Assembly (NCBI GenBank): GCA_018697195.1
Contig: CM031858.1
Location: forward strand, 111,728,304 to 111,792,303
Origin: Certhia americana
Taxonomy: Eukaryota; Chordata; Aves; Passeriformes; Certhiidae
Length of the DNA: 64,000 nt
Direction: 5' to 3'
Numbering within the stretch: the stretch's first letter is position 1; each line of letters starts with the position of its first letter. Shown here piece after piece: positions 8,884 through 20,800 of this stretch. The position numbers and the translations under genes were made by a program. The notes under the pieces were generated by a model. The model ran no database searches. It saw nothing but the letters and a program-made list of their open reading frames with translations, and was not told where the DNA came from.

Positions 8884-11800
8884 CTGCAGGGAAGCAAGAG
8901 AAAATCAACACTGGAATAATCAGTGTTCATCTTCACTCCCACTTCGATCATGCTCTGCTTTCAGTTTCTCATTTCTTTTCCTCAGTGTAGCAGCAGGAGA
9001 CCATCATAATTCAGTCTGCAGAAAAAAAAAAGAAATACTAAAAATGGCTTGATCTCCATTTTTTAAGGATGTGTCTGAGGAAAACTAGGTGATACTTTAG
9101 TGCTCTTTGGTAAAGTGGTTTTAAAAAATCTAAGTACTGGAAATTTAAAGTTAATCAGGTTTAACCTGGGAATAAACTGAAAAATAAGTTATGCGTGGGT
9201 AAGTAGTTAGTGGAAAATTGCTAACGTGTATACTAGACTGTCTATAAGAATGCCTTCCAAACAAGATATCTAAAAGATATGAACTGTAAATCAACCAGAA
9301 GTTACAGTCTGTGTGATCAGGAGGCTGGTCCAAATGAAGACGGGGCTTTCTGTCAAATTTCTAGGTATTACCAAAGGAAAGCAGTAAGAAAAAAGGGAAG
9401 TTGTTTCTTTTTAAGTGACTAATACCTTCTGACTTTTCTGTCAAATAGGTGAAATATGGATTGCAAGAATAATAAATGTTTAAACTCTGTTTTTTTTGCC
9501 ATATTTCATTTTTAACTAAAGAGTAGGCTCTCTTCTGGAAAAAAATGATAATGATGTCTGATAGTTAAAATGTGCTAATTAGCACTGCTGAAATACTTTG
9601 CTTAGGTTGTAGGAGAGGAGAGCTCCTTCTCTCTCTTTAAATTGTCCAGGTTCTGACCTCAGGCCTTACTGTTCAGAAACGAAAGAGTTTACCCTTCTCT
9701 TGCTTCCACTGTCAGTTCAGGAAGCAGAAATAAGGGATCTCCCAAATTATGCCAACGATGTTAGTATGGGATTTTGCTTCCCTTCCAGCTGGGAAGGACC
9801 TAGCATTTCCTAGCTGATACTACTGGGATGGCTGCAGGATTAGACCTGACCTCTCTCACTTCTAGGGAATGTAGGCAGAGCAGGCACACTGGCCTTCACC
9901 AGTGCCCTAAATTTATTCAGCCCTCTGGAAGCATCCTGTTAGTGTTGGACATACTTAGAAGCTCAGAAATTATATTAATATATGTATGTCAATAGATTGA
10001 AGGAACAAAATTAGCTATAATATTAGAATAGAATATGTACAGGTCTGACAGAACAGTTTGCTGGTGGATAAGTGGCTTGATACATTAAAATTCGTGTTCA
10101 AAGAAATTAAATAAATTAACTGTACCCCAATGTGCCTGTGGTGTGAATTAAAAGAAATATTATAGTGTTGTGGTTACAATATTGATCACTTGCTTGAACA
10201 ATTGTAAATGAATGTGACATGATAAGAGAGGGTAAAAAATTACAAAATTACTGAATACAAAAATTACAATAATAATGAAAAACTTTGTTTCTGTATAGGA
10301 AAAACAAACATATGGGGGCGTTTATAAGACAGATTTTTTTTTTTTTTCCTACACTATGAATGAAATTTTAGAGTAAATGGCCACAGAAGAAGCAAGAAGA
10401 GAAATCTCTTGAAATTTACGTCTGAGTTCCTGTGCCAGACATGACTAAAAGGTAACTGTCAAACAGTCAGTGCAGTAGCAATTGGCATGTACCAAAGCTC
10501 AACTTTCTTTTGGGCATGAAAGAGACAGAGAGATGTTAGATAAAACTGAGGAAATCTTTCTGAAAGGAACTTAAAACAGCCAAAATGTTAAATTCCTTGA
10601 AATTTCATGAAGTAGAAAGGGTGGGTTTAGGGTCTTTTTTGAGAGGTAGTGTACTTTTTTTTCCTCTGAAAATTAGCTTTTAAACAGTCAAAAAAAGAAT
10701 AAAAGAAATAAAAAGGCATAATTGAATATATGGAAGTAGTTACAAATAAGGAACATACAAAAGAGAATTAACTTTCACAACATATATGCCAAAACATAGG
10801 AAGGTACATCAAAAAGATTTTGAAGAAAATTATAAAATAAAGTAAATAAATTCACTTTTCTATCTCAAACCCATTAGAAGTTGAAACTCTGCTTCTAAAT
10901 CTATAGAATATGATAACAGTGTGATAGCAGTGTACTGATATTCATTATGGAGGAGCTTACAGCTAGTGTAACATTTTTCAGGAGGGAAGAAAAGATAATA
11001 TATTCAAATTGAGGCAGAATAGTTTTAGGCTAAGTATAACATAATTTTTATATTATTTTAAAGGAAAGCACTGTTACTGAGTAGTTTAAATGACACAAAT
11101 ATGAAACTGCCAGATTGTTAACTGGAATATGCATCCTAGCTGTTTGGGGGGTGGAAAGTGGCTGTTGTGCTGCCAGTCTAGAGTCTTTGGCTTTGTGGTA
11201 ATCAGACTTTTAGAAGCTAAGCAATAAAGATGAAGTGAGAAGCATTATTATAAGGAATATGCATTATGAAAAATTGACATTATGGTTTTGTAGCCCTGCC
11301 TCATTGTACTACCAATTTTTTTGGAGGAGTTAACTTAGGCTGGATGCTGTGTGCTGCTCCAAGAAACATGATCCAAAGTCATCACCATTCCTCTTATAAA
11401 ATTATGATGTTGTTCAGTAAGTGGGAAAGTTCCCTTCTCAGAATAATGTGAGAAGTAAAAATTTAACTTTGCAGAGTAAAGGGTTTTTCTGCTAAAGTCT
11501 TGCTAGTTTAGTCTGCCTACATGGGCCATTGCTGTATTTATGAGAGAATGAAGGACAAGGTAGGCTTGTTCAAGAAAGTCTTTTACAGGTCAGCAGAAAA
11601 AAGCTCATAGCACTTAAAGACTGAACTATAAAGTGGCAGATGAAATTCTATGTTAATAAATGCAAAATAATCCACTCAGGTGGAAAGCCAGCTGTGACTG
11701 TATGTTATGCAGTACTAGACTCCACATAAGCTGTTGTTGTTCAGGGAAGTGACCTTGAAATAGTTGCAGGCAAGTCTTTGCAAACCTTAGCTCACAGCCA

Positions 11801-14800
11801 GTCAAGAAGCTAAGTAAATTTTAGGAATGAATAGAAAGGGGACAGACAAGTAAACAGAAAACAGCCCTGACTTTGCTTAAATGAAGAGTAGATTTCTTGT
11901 TCTTTGTAACAAGACAAGTAAATTGTTGTGTACTAAGGGTTACTGTACAGTTATGTATTGACTGATTTCACAGTAAGCCAATCCAATTTAAAAACAGCAG
12001 ACCCAAAGAATGACAGAAGTGTCAAAATGTCTAAATGAAACTTTTCCCCCTCAAAAATGAAGTTTTTTGAGGTCACATTGGAAGTTGCTTTTCCAAGCCC
12101 TTGCAGCTGTGGGATTCACAGCCTCCTACTTAAAAAGAATTGTTATTGATGTGTCACACCATAACTACCAAGCAACATCAAGCTTTTGGGAAAATAGTCT
12201 AGTAAGCAGCCCACAATCCTTACAGAGCCGGTTCAGTATCTCTCCGCATGTAAAATTGTCTGTGATCCACCAAACAGGCAAACATCCCTAGATTTTTTGA
12301 CATGTAATGGTATGAAATGATGTTTAAAAATGGTTTATTTTACACATTACAAGCTAACTCTAAAAATTTGTGGCAAATGACACTTCATGTGCAAATCACT
12401 AGTTTAAAGACAGGGAATTTCAATGTTAATTTTTATTAAAGATGAAAGATAAAGAAAGATGCAAGGTGAAAAATGTCCGTAAGGTTTTCTTGTGAGGGAA
12501 CAGAGACTTACAGTCATGCAAATGTCATGCATAATAGCCAGAATTTTATCAACAGTTACATTAGCTTACTTTTCTAATTCCCATGCTTTTGGGGATTTGA
12601 CGAAGGTTCATGTCTCCCCCTCCTTCCTGTGCAATAAATAGTTAAGAACATGAATATTTTCAGTGTTCTGGGGCAGTCCTTTGAGTTAGCATAGGAGAGG
12701 CACTGTGTTAATTATTTTTTCGGCATCTCCTTCTGCAGACTCTCAAATGTATCCTGGATGATATTTGGTGGTTTGTTTCAGACTTGAAGGATTTGAGTTA
12801 GCCAGAAGGATTAGATTATTATTACTGCTTCCTTAATGTCAGCATAGATTCCATCAGCTCTGGCAGAAATGATAAGGACAATTGGCCTGTCCTGTTCTTC
12901 AGATCTGACTGTTACACAGATTGAGGAGTATCCATCAGTTAAACTAAATAAATATGTATATCTATATATGCATATAGAAATAATGAAATATCTATCTCTT
13001 GTTTGTTAACCCTGGACTGCAAAAAATTTGGGAACACATAATGCTGTCTGTTCCCTTAGCAGAAATTGCAGTAACTCTATTTACTTAGCATTACTTTTTT
13101 TGGATGGCCATATTGACTGCTCTAAGTGACATCAAACTCAGGCAGAAAGTTTCCAAACTGAGACAAGCTCTGCCAAAACAGAAAGAATTCTGTTATTGTT
13201 GAACTCTAGATGCCTAACATGCAACTCTGAAACAAAAGTGCTGTGTTTTGATCAACTGGGACCCAGAATCAGGCAACAGAAGGACTTTGCTGGCTCTAAA
13301 TGGCAAATTCCCTTTCTCTGGAAGGGCAAAATGAAAGGAGGTAAGGGATGTTTATAGAGAGTGCTTGTTACTCCTTCTTCCTTACGCATTTCTAAATATG
13401 CAGTTTCCTATTTGGAAGGATTTCTTAGCTAGGTAGGATTTACATTTCTAGCAAGTGTTTAAAATAGAGGAAAAAAAGAGAGGAATAAGTTCAGTGGGGC
13501 TAGTGAGAATGAGAGGGATTCTAGAGTATACCAGCCAACTTTAATTATATTTTGCAATTTACTGTAAATATCTTTATCGTGTTTTTATATGTTGGGGGGA
13601 ATTCTCCAAACTTTTGCTCAACTAACTTCCATGGGAATTCATGTGAATAATGACCTCAACATTCATGATATGGAAATAATTATTGCTGTACTGGATAGTT
13701 TGTCAGCCTGTCTAGTACTACCATAGATTTTTGCATGTGCTAAGCTAGGCCAAACCTTGAGAAATGAAGCTTCATCAAGGTGCTTTGATTTCCCTTCATC
13801 CTAAGGACTGTGTACTTCTAGAAAGTACAAAATTCATGCCTAGATGTGGGAATGACCAAATCACTCACCTTTCTTCTTCTTTTTTTCCACCTCTTTTTCT
13901 GATTAACATCGTGGGTGTGTTATCTATTAGTTCTTGGCATCTGCTGTTGTCACTTCTTGGGATAAAAATTTATGAAGAAAAATACCTCCCTACTTGATAA
14001 TTTTTCCAATAAATGCTCATTTTCTCCCTGTGCTCATTTCTGTTTATTTAAGGAATTACCAAGGTGTTGTGAAGGATAACTCATAATTGGGAGTCTGGGG
14101 ATGTACAACGTGACCTGATGACATCGTCCACTCTGAGATATGAACAATGCAGACTTTGGTGCTGGCATTGTGCTAGTTCAGAGGGCCGTGCTTCTCCTAG
14201 TGGGAGCATGAGCAAGGCAAATGGAACAGGACAGGTGCTGAGCACAGCAGTTCTGGTATCAGCAAGGGTTGCAGGGCATCTGTGCTCACAGTCTTGCCTT
14301 CAAGGGCTTAAAATTCACATGTAGCTAGTGAAGAAACAGACATCTCTCAAATCAAATAAAGCCAGAGTGCAATTAAATAATAAAACATGACAAACAGTGC
14401 ATTTCTAGGGAATTACAGCATGCCTTGGGTGGAGTTATAAGGCATGAGGCCAAAGGTTGCATGGCTTTAATCATCCAAGAGGCACAGAAAGCCCCTGATG
14501 CTGACAGTGCTAGAGAAAGGAAGAGTGGGATGGTGTGGGCAGTCTTTCTGCATACAGTTTAGAAACCAAGCTTTGATTTTATGCTTTTTGGGTATGGAAC
14601 TGTCTGGATCTCCTGCATGCCTCTTGTGGCCTCAACCGGTTAACCTACTGAGACTGCAGAATGATGCTGGCACATGCAACCAGCTAGTTCAGCACCCAAG
14701 TACCTCTAATGAGTGGAGCAGAAAGTCTTACTCTGGATCAAGGCAGTTTTTTCCAGCCCCTGTGCCTGGGCCAGGATTTCCATGAGTAGAGTTCAAGAGC

Positions 14801-16372
14801 AATGACAGCAGCTGCTAACTCTGGTATGGAGAACCAGGGAGAATGAGAGGATCCCTGGGGTGCTGTAAGCTGGACTGCCGAGGGGATTGGTGCTGAGGCT
14901 GGGGAGCCTTGAGGTGATGTATCTGGGACAGAATTAACAGACATTCTGTGACCATGGGCTTGGCCAGAACGACCCAGAGGATGAGTTGGAAGCCAGAAAT
15001 GCATTTTCCAGTGAGGCGGAACAAAAGATGAGCGAGACCATTTCAGTGCTTTTCAACATGGATAATTAAAATATGATTCTGATACCACCCGGTGCCTGAT
15101 GGCTACTGTTGTACTTCCATACAGGGGGCTGCGAGATTTCAAGGAGCTGTGTGTGAGGTGGCCAGTTTCTTCCTCTTCATGCTCATCTTTTCCAAGTGAG
15201 CTTTCAAGGATCTGAAGCTTTACTCAAGAGGCAGGTATGAGGAGATGCTTGCAGGTGCAGTGTTTCTCTTACCCTGTGCTCTTCCTGTTATCTTCTGGCG
15301 TTTGGCTGGAGAGAGAGCAGACTTCAGCAGAGACATGAGACTTGTGCTGAGAGCCACAGCTGGCAGCAGCATGTTGTCTCTCAGCGAGGGGTAGAAGCCA
15401 AACCCAGCGCTCTTGCTGCAGTGACAGCTCCCAGGAGGGTGGAGAGTAACAGGCTCTTGGAGAAGAGGTCTTGTGAGGTGGGAGCATTTGTGTCATGCTG
15501 GTAATAAAGTCTTCAGAGACAGAACATGCTGATTCACAGAAATTGAGACTGTTTGTGGGAAGGAGTTGGCTTTCACAAATATCTTGACTTGAAAACTCTT
15601 GTGGAAATAAAATTTTGGAACTGTCAGAATGTTTTGGTAGTTTCTAGCTGAATGGCTTTCTCATTTAAAAATACTTTTTGTTTTGAAAATTAAACCTAAC
15701 ATATTTAAGAAGTTGCATTAAAAGATATGTTTTGAAATTGTCAAAGCAAAATGCTGACCTTGAAGTCCAGGATTTTTTTTTTTTACTTCACTCCAGATCT
15801 TTAGCTTTGAAAATTGCAATAATTTACAACTTTCTTCCCCCCTTGATGTGGGATATTGATATGCAGAAAACTGTTTATAGAGAAATTGTTTCTCTCTCAG
15901 CTTAACATAATGGACTATGTCACTTTAGCATGAACAAGCCCCATTTAAAAACAACAAATTTCTAATAAATTCACTTTAAAAAGAAATAAAACAATTCTTT
16001 TGCTGCAAAGACACCTTTTACTGTCACAATTATTCTCCCACAAGTACAAGCAGGTTTTCTGATTCTAGGCTTAAAATGTTTATTGATGATTATAATGCAC
16101 TCAAAAGAAACCAAATACAGATGGTTAAGTTTGAACAATGTTTTTCTCACACAGTGTTTAACGCTCAAGAAAGTCATAAGGCAAAGAGGTCCCAATTCAG
16201 TACTGTGCAGCATCTCCTGCTGATGTGTTTATTTCCGTTGCCTGGATTTTAATCACTGGGATGTGCTCACTTCAAATGTGATGCTAAACACTGCCTGTTA
16301 TTATAATGCATTTCCCAGGAAAGTGTACTCTGACTAGCATGCAAAGTGTAAAAGAAAAAAATAGTTTTTGGT

Positions 16373-16374
<2 letters not shown>
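8884..16374. other. AT-rich unique DNA, nothing recognised
   Basis: About 7.5 kb without a convincing exon, RNA or transposon. Open frames are 60-95 codons, scattered on both strands and unlike known proteins. T-runs (for example near 10332-10349 and 15772-15784) and an AT-only patch at 12945-12985 containing the palindrome TATATGCATATA are the only structure. A somewhat GC-richer block at 14480-15500 shows nothing identifiable. Confidence 0.55.

Positions 16375-16404
<30 letters not shown>
16375..16404. repeat. Poly(T) run (~30 bp)
   Basis: Uninterrupted T homopolymer of about 30 bases. On the minus strand this would be a poly(A) tail, but the sequence at about 16405-16700, which would be the retrocopy body, contains no AATAAA close by and no coding frame, so I score it as a simple repeat. 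Confidence 0.9.
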
Positions 16405-16411
<7 letters not shown>

Positions 16412-18424
16412 ACTTGCCTTAAGAAAACAATGGTGCATTCTTTCAGGCCCTGTATCCTGAGTCCTATTTATACTGTTACCAGTTTCGCAAAGGGAAAGGG
16501 CGTTCCAAATGGGTGTGAGTTATGGTGGTACCTATAAACTCTATAAACTCACAGCACAAGGGGGCCATACTCTGAATTCAGCTCCTCACAACTCCCCCTC
16601 CTCCTTCCTGCCCCCACTGTGCCAGGAAGTTTCATGTCATGGCTCACAGCCTTACCCACATGCTCAGTAAGCCTTGCAGGGCCCAACACCCAGTCCCCAG
16701 CTGCTCTGTGCTGACATTCAAGATGCCACTGTGCTCTTTCCTAGGAGTAGCTGCCGAGTCCTTGGCTATAATTATGTGCCACAGTGGCTGTGGCACAGCA
16801 AGATTTGAATCAGTCCTTGATTTCCAGTGGTTGTGTTTTGGTGGTGATGGAGATTTATGGGGCACTGGCTCAGTTACATAGTGAAGCCCTGACACTGATG
16901 TCATTAGAGCTCACTGGTTCAGCTTGTATGATAGAAATGCTTCCCATCATAGTGATGTGGAGGTGACATAAGATGTGCAGAACATGATATGATTGCTGGG
17001 TTTGGTGTGTTTCTTAAAATTTTATTTTATTTGTAACATTCTTGGTACTTTTATAGTACTATATATAGATTGAATATATTGCATTAAAATGGTGGTGTAT
17101 GGGGAAGGTGGGTGAAAGGTAAAGCAGAATAGCTATGGTGCAAAGGTAGCACCTTTCCAACTTGTCTGTGTTATTAAAACAAGGACAAATCTTTTTTTTC
17201 TTTTCAGTGTGACTGACTAGAAGCTTGGCATCCGCTCTAGTTCAGGCAAGCATGAAAACTGTTCATCCTGTGACTCTCCCCACTTTTAGTGCCCTTCAAG
17301 TATTTTTTACCTGGGAAACTTTATGACAGCAATATCTTGCAACATAAAACATTATTGTCCTACATTGTGTGCTTGGGACTTTACAATTATAGCAGAACAC
17401 CAAAAGCAGCAGGCTGGGAGATTGGCTGCTGAGCTGCCTGGGTGCTTCATGTCATTAGTTCCTGTTACATGTGTTACTGAAGCCCAGCACTCATTGCTAA
17501 GTGTCGAGGTACACGAGAGACAGAACAGAACTGCTGTTGGCAACCATCACCAGCTAGTTGTTTTTGTCTGTGATTTCGTGATGTTTAAGACACAGCGGAG
17601 CTTTTTTCTCATTAGTAAGGGTCAGTATGCAGAAAACAGATCTCATGAAGTCCTGGTGTACTGTGTCACCCTGTTCCATCTTCATTTCAACATCACCCAC
17701 TCCCACCTTGCCTGAAAAATCACACACTCTGCAGGAAGCCTTGGGAAGACGGATTGTTTTCATTTGCAGGGAAGTTTGCAGCAGAGCACTTTTAAAATGA
17801 CATTGTAAGAAATTGCTACAGTGCAAGACCTGCTCTGACTTTTATTTATATAAAAAGAGATCTGGGTTAGGATTTCCAGTTGGAAGAAACCCACGATTTT
17901 ACTAGGACAGGGAGGCTCATTCTTCTCTCTTGGCATGCTATGCTCTCTGCAATTTATTTGACAGGCAATAAAGGAGGTAATAAAGTGGCAATCAAAAACA
18001 ATGCTTCAGTAGTCCTGAGCCACAGTTTGTGGGATTTCATTTGGAACTTATTTACCTAACCCACTCCCACACATCTATCTGTCTTAGATACCTACAGGAG
18101 TCGTGTCTTTGGATGGCTTGAGGCTGTCAAAAGGTTAAATTTTGTTCTTACAGCATTCTGGAATACTTTATTGTTGAGAAGGGGAAGTGCTGAGAGGTAA
18201 GGGTATGAGAGGTACAGAGTACAGAGACAGCAATAATCACTCAGTATTCAGGAGCAATGCATTTCCATCACTGCCACAGTGAACCAGATTAACTGATCCT
18301 TCTAAAAAGAATCCTGGGTTTCTCGGGGATGTGTTGGGATTGGAAGCTTTCTTGCTACCAGATCTGAGTGAGAACCTTTTCTTGTCTCTGCACCACACCG
18401 TGCTGTACTGCAGCCAAGTGGTAT
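16405..18424. other. Unique DNA, nothing recognised except a weak pseudo-exon
   Basis: No transposon or gene recognised. At 18154-18196 a good acceptor (TTTTGTTCTTACAG) and a GTAAGG donor bracket 43 nt with one phase open; this is typical of a chance pseudo-exon. The 130-codon frame at 17323-17715 overlaps minus-strand frames at 17352-17543 and 17554-17826 and shows no domain. Confidence 0.5.
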
Positions 18425-18556
18425 CCAAGGTGGTCAGAGCTGTGAGTGTTTTGGGTGCTCAGATGTAAAAAGCAGGTATGACCAAGTGACTTACATCACA
18501 GCACTGATTGTACCTTCTGAGGCCCCTTCCAGCCTGAATTACTGTATGATCCTAGG
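18425..18556 (+). mobile_element. Probable old CR1 3' tail fragment
   Basis: The end of this segment, CTGAGGCCCCTTCCAGCCTGAATT followed by ACTGTATGATCCTAGGATCC (about 18517-18560), matches the form of the CR1 3' end (GAGGTCCCTTCCAACC then ATTCTATGATTCTA) with substitutions. Upstream sequence (about 18425-18510) is only loosely CR1-like, so the left edge is uncertain. It is more diverged than the other copies and therefore probably older. Confidence 0.5.
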
Positions 18557-20379
18557 ATCCTATACTTCACAACTGTGGAGCTGTTGTTGCAGCCATAGGT
18601 AATCCTTTTCTTCACCCCATGGCTGAGGTTTGCTGGCTGCACCCACGGTAGGACAGTGCTGATACTGACAGTGGTGTTGCTCACCTGCCTGAATATCTGA
18701 GCAAATAGTTCAGAGCAAAGTTGATGCATTATCTTTTATTGGCAGGTATATAATACAAATGAGACATACATGATCATGACCATATTTTTTCATGTTCATT
18801 ACATATTTTAGAAAGCTGTCTTTCACAGATCTTTTCTCTATATGTTGGTTATGAACCATTCTGTAAGCATCACCAGGCTTCTTGATTGCTTATGTGCAGC
18901 TAGATTTGAGGCCTGTCAAGATTATGTTTCTGATTGAGTCGGACAAATTCACAGGATGGCTAGTTTCTGTAATCCTGTGCGGATGTTTTCTCTTATTCCT
19001 CAGAATGGCAAGAATGACATATGCTTTCTGCAGGTTTTCATGCCAGTACATACTGATGTAGATGTAACAGAAAAAAAGCTGAAGAGAGGTATGAATGAAC
19101 ATAAAATTCAAAATGATATGGCGATAAGAGGCTTCTTTTCCATTTTTCTCTATTTTGTAGCACTTCTCTGGAAGTCCTTTCCATTTTCTCTCTCTGGATT
19201 TTTGCACATATCTTCTGTAGGGTAGGTACATGTTTAAAGGGTAGAGCTGAACAGCTAGCAATAGAAATCCTATAGGTTTTTTATATGCAAGGTAGTCTTT
19301 TGTCTCTGGAGACTGACAAATTTAAAGTCCTAGGCCAATTGTTATATACACTAATGGAAAATTAGGACACAGTTGGCGATGACTATGAATTTATGCAGAA
19401 TATTTAATTCAATTTTCGTTCTTCCAGAATAAGGGTGGAATTCTGTGTTCCTTGCTGTAGTAAAGTCCTGCTGTTCAGCTGAGTCAGTGTAATGGACAGT
19501 TGCCTGAATGCGTTTAGAAATGGAGGGCCAAGAATATTATCTCCTCTTTATTAGCTTTCTTCCTTGCTGTGGGATTTCAGCACATCCCAATCCTGAGCAC
19601 ATTTCTCTTTGTAACATACTTTTGGATGGAGGAAAATATTATCTTCCCAAGTGTGCCTTCAGGGAATTGACATAGAGGGAAGTGAAAAACTTTAAAACAT
19701 TCAGATTTCCAGTGGTACAGGTGGGCCTTTACTCAGGTAGCTGAACATTTTTAAAAAATGCCCCTAGAGATGTCTTTCTGAAAATGAGCGACGTGGCACA
19801 GCAGGGACTGAACCCGCCCTGGAGTCCCAGATGCTTAGCTAGTGCTGCAAATGCTGGCTTACCCTTCCTGTCCTAACACTGTACTTAGTCCTGTCACTGC
19901 TGCCTTTGATTTAGAAGGGCCGCTCTGAATAGAAAGACTGTACTCAGGGTGAGTAATGGTGGTGAAATTCGTCTTTTTAGTAGTTGATTTTTAAGCCTGA
20001 AAAATCTGGCGTATTCACAAACTGTGAATCAGTGCATCCAGCTACAGATGTTATCCTCTGGAAACTGAGTATCCTGTACCCAGCCATACTGCTGTTGAAC
20101 TACAGAAATGCTCTCAGAATGTGATTCCTGTTTCTACGACATCCAGAAGACAGTTGCTTTCTCTTTGTAGAACCAAAAGATCAGAGGAGGTAAAAAGCAA
20201 ACTAGAATAACACAAAGGAAGAGAAAAAAAATGTGTTCAAAAGACCTCTGTCTCTCCCCAGCTTCCTGCTCCCTCCCCCTGCCCCCTGCCTCCTCTTCCT
20301 TCTGTCTCTAAGGGTTAAATATGCAGAGGGGAAAAAATTGCTAGACTTTATGTCTGTGCTTGGTGGGAACTATTAAATT
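18557..20379. other. Unique DNA, nothing recognised
   Basis: No recognisable repeat or gene. Overlapping frames of 123 codons (minus, 18890-19261) and 89 codons (plus, 18956-19225) occupy the same DNA; neither has a domain, splice context or composition that favours coding. Confidence 0.5.
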
Positions 20380-20800
20380 ACAGCTGGATGTTTTTAATTA
20401 TGCCACACATAAATGCCTGAACACAACAGCGTTTTAATCCAAATGTGAGCCTCATTTATGTGTGTTCTGTGTTTGCTCTGAAATGCACTGGCTGGCACTT
20501 GTTTGTGGTGGCCCCTTTGTGGCATTGTAACAGTGTGTGGGGTTTTTACCTCCCCCCCCTCCTCTTTTTTTCCCAAGTGCGAGGATGGGAGCTAGTGCTG
20601 GCGAGGGGGAAAGGAAATGGGTAATAAAACAGAGAGCTAAGCGGCTCACTGGAGCCAGCGATGCTGGGATCTGGTTAATTGCTCCGAAATGAAAAAGATT
20701 CGGGGGTTTTCATGAAATCCCATAGGTGCATTTGCCAAGCCTCAAATATTAGATTGAATTACAGTTTCTAATTCCTCCCCCCCTTTACCCACAGCCATGT
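20380..20800. promoter_or_regulatory. Candidate conserved non-coding element / enhancer
   Basis: This block differs from its surroundings: it has retained CpGs, no repeat content, and densely packed factor-binding-like motifs, including TTTTTAATTATG (20391-20402), GGTTAATTGCTCC (about 20671-20684), several TTTATGTG/CACATAAA-type words, and the near-palindrome GGGTTTTCATGAAATCCC (about 20704-20721). Open frames inside it on the minus strand (20394-20649) are broken by the CCCCCCCC and T-rich interruption and look accidental. Enhancer status is inference from appearance alone. Confidence 0.35.

Noticed and set aside
18154..18196. 43-nt segment between a good acceptor and a GTAAGG donor
   Set aside because: Two of three phases contain stops, the third gives a nondescript peptide, and pseudo-exons of this quality are common in introns.
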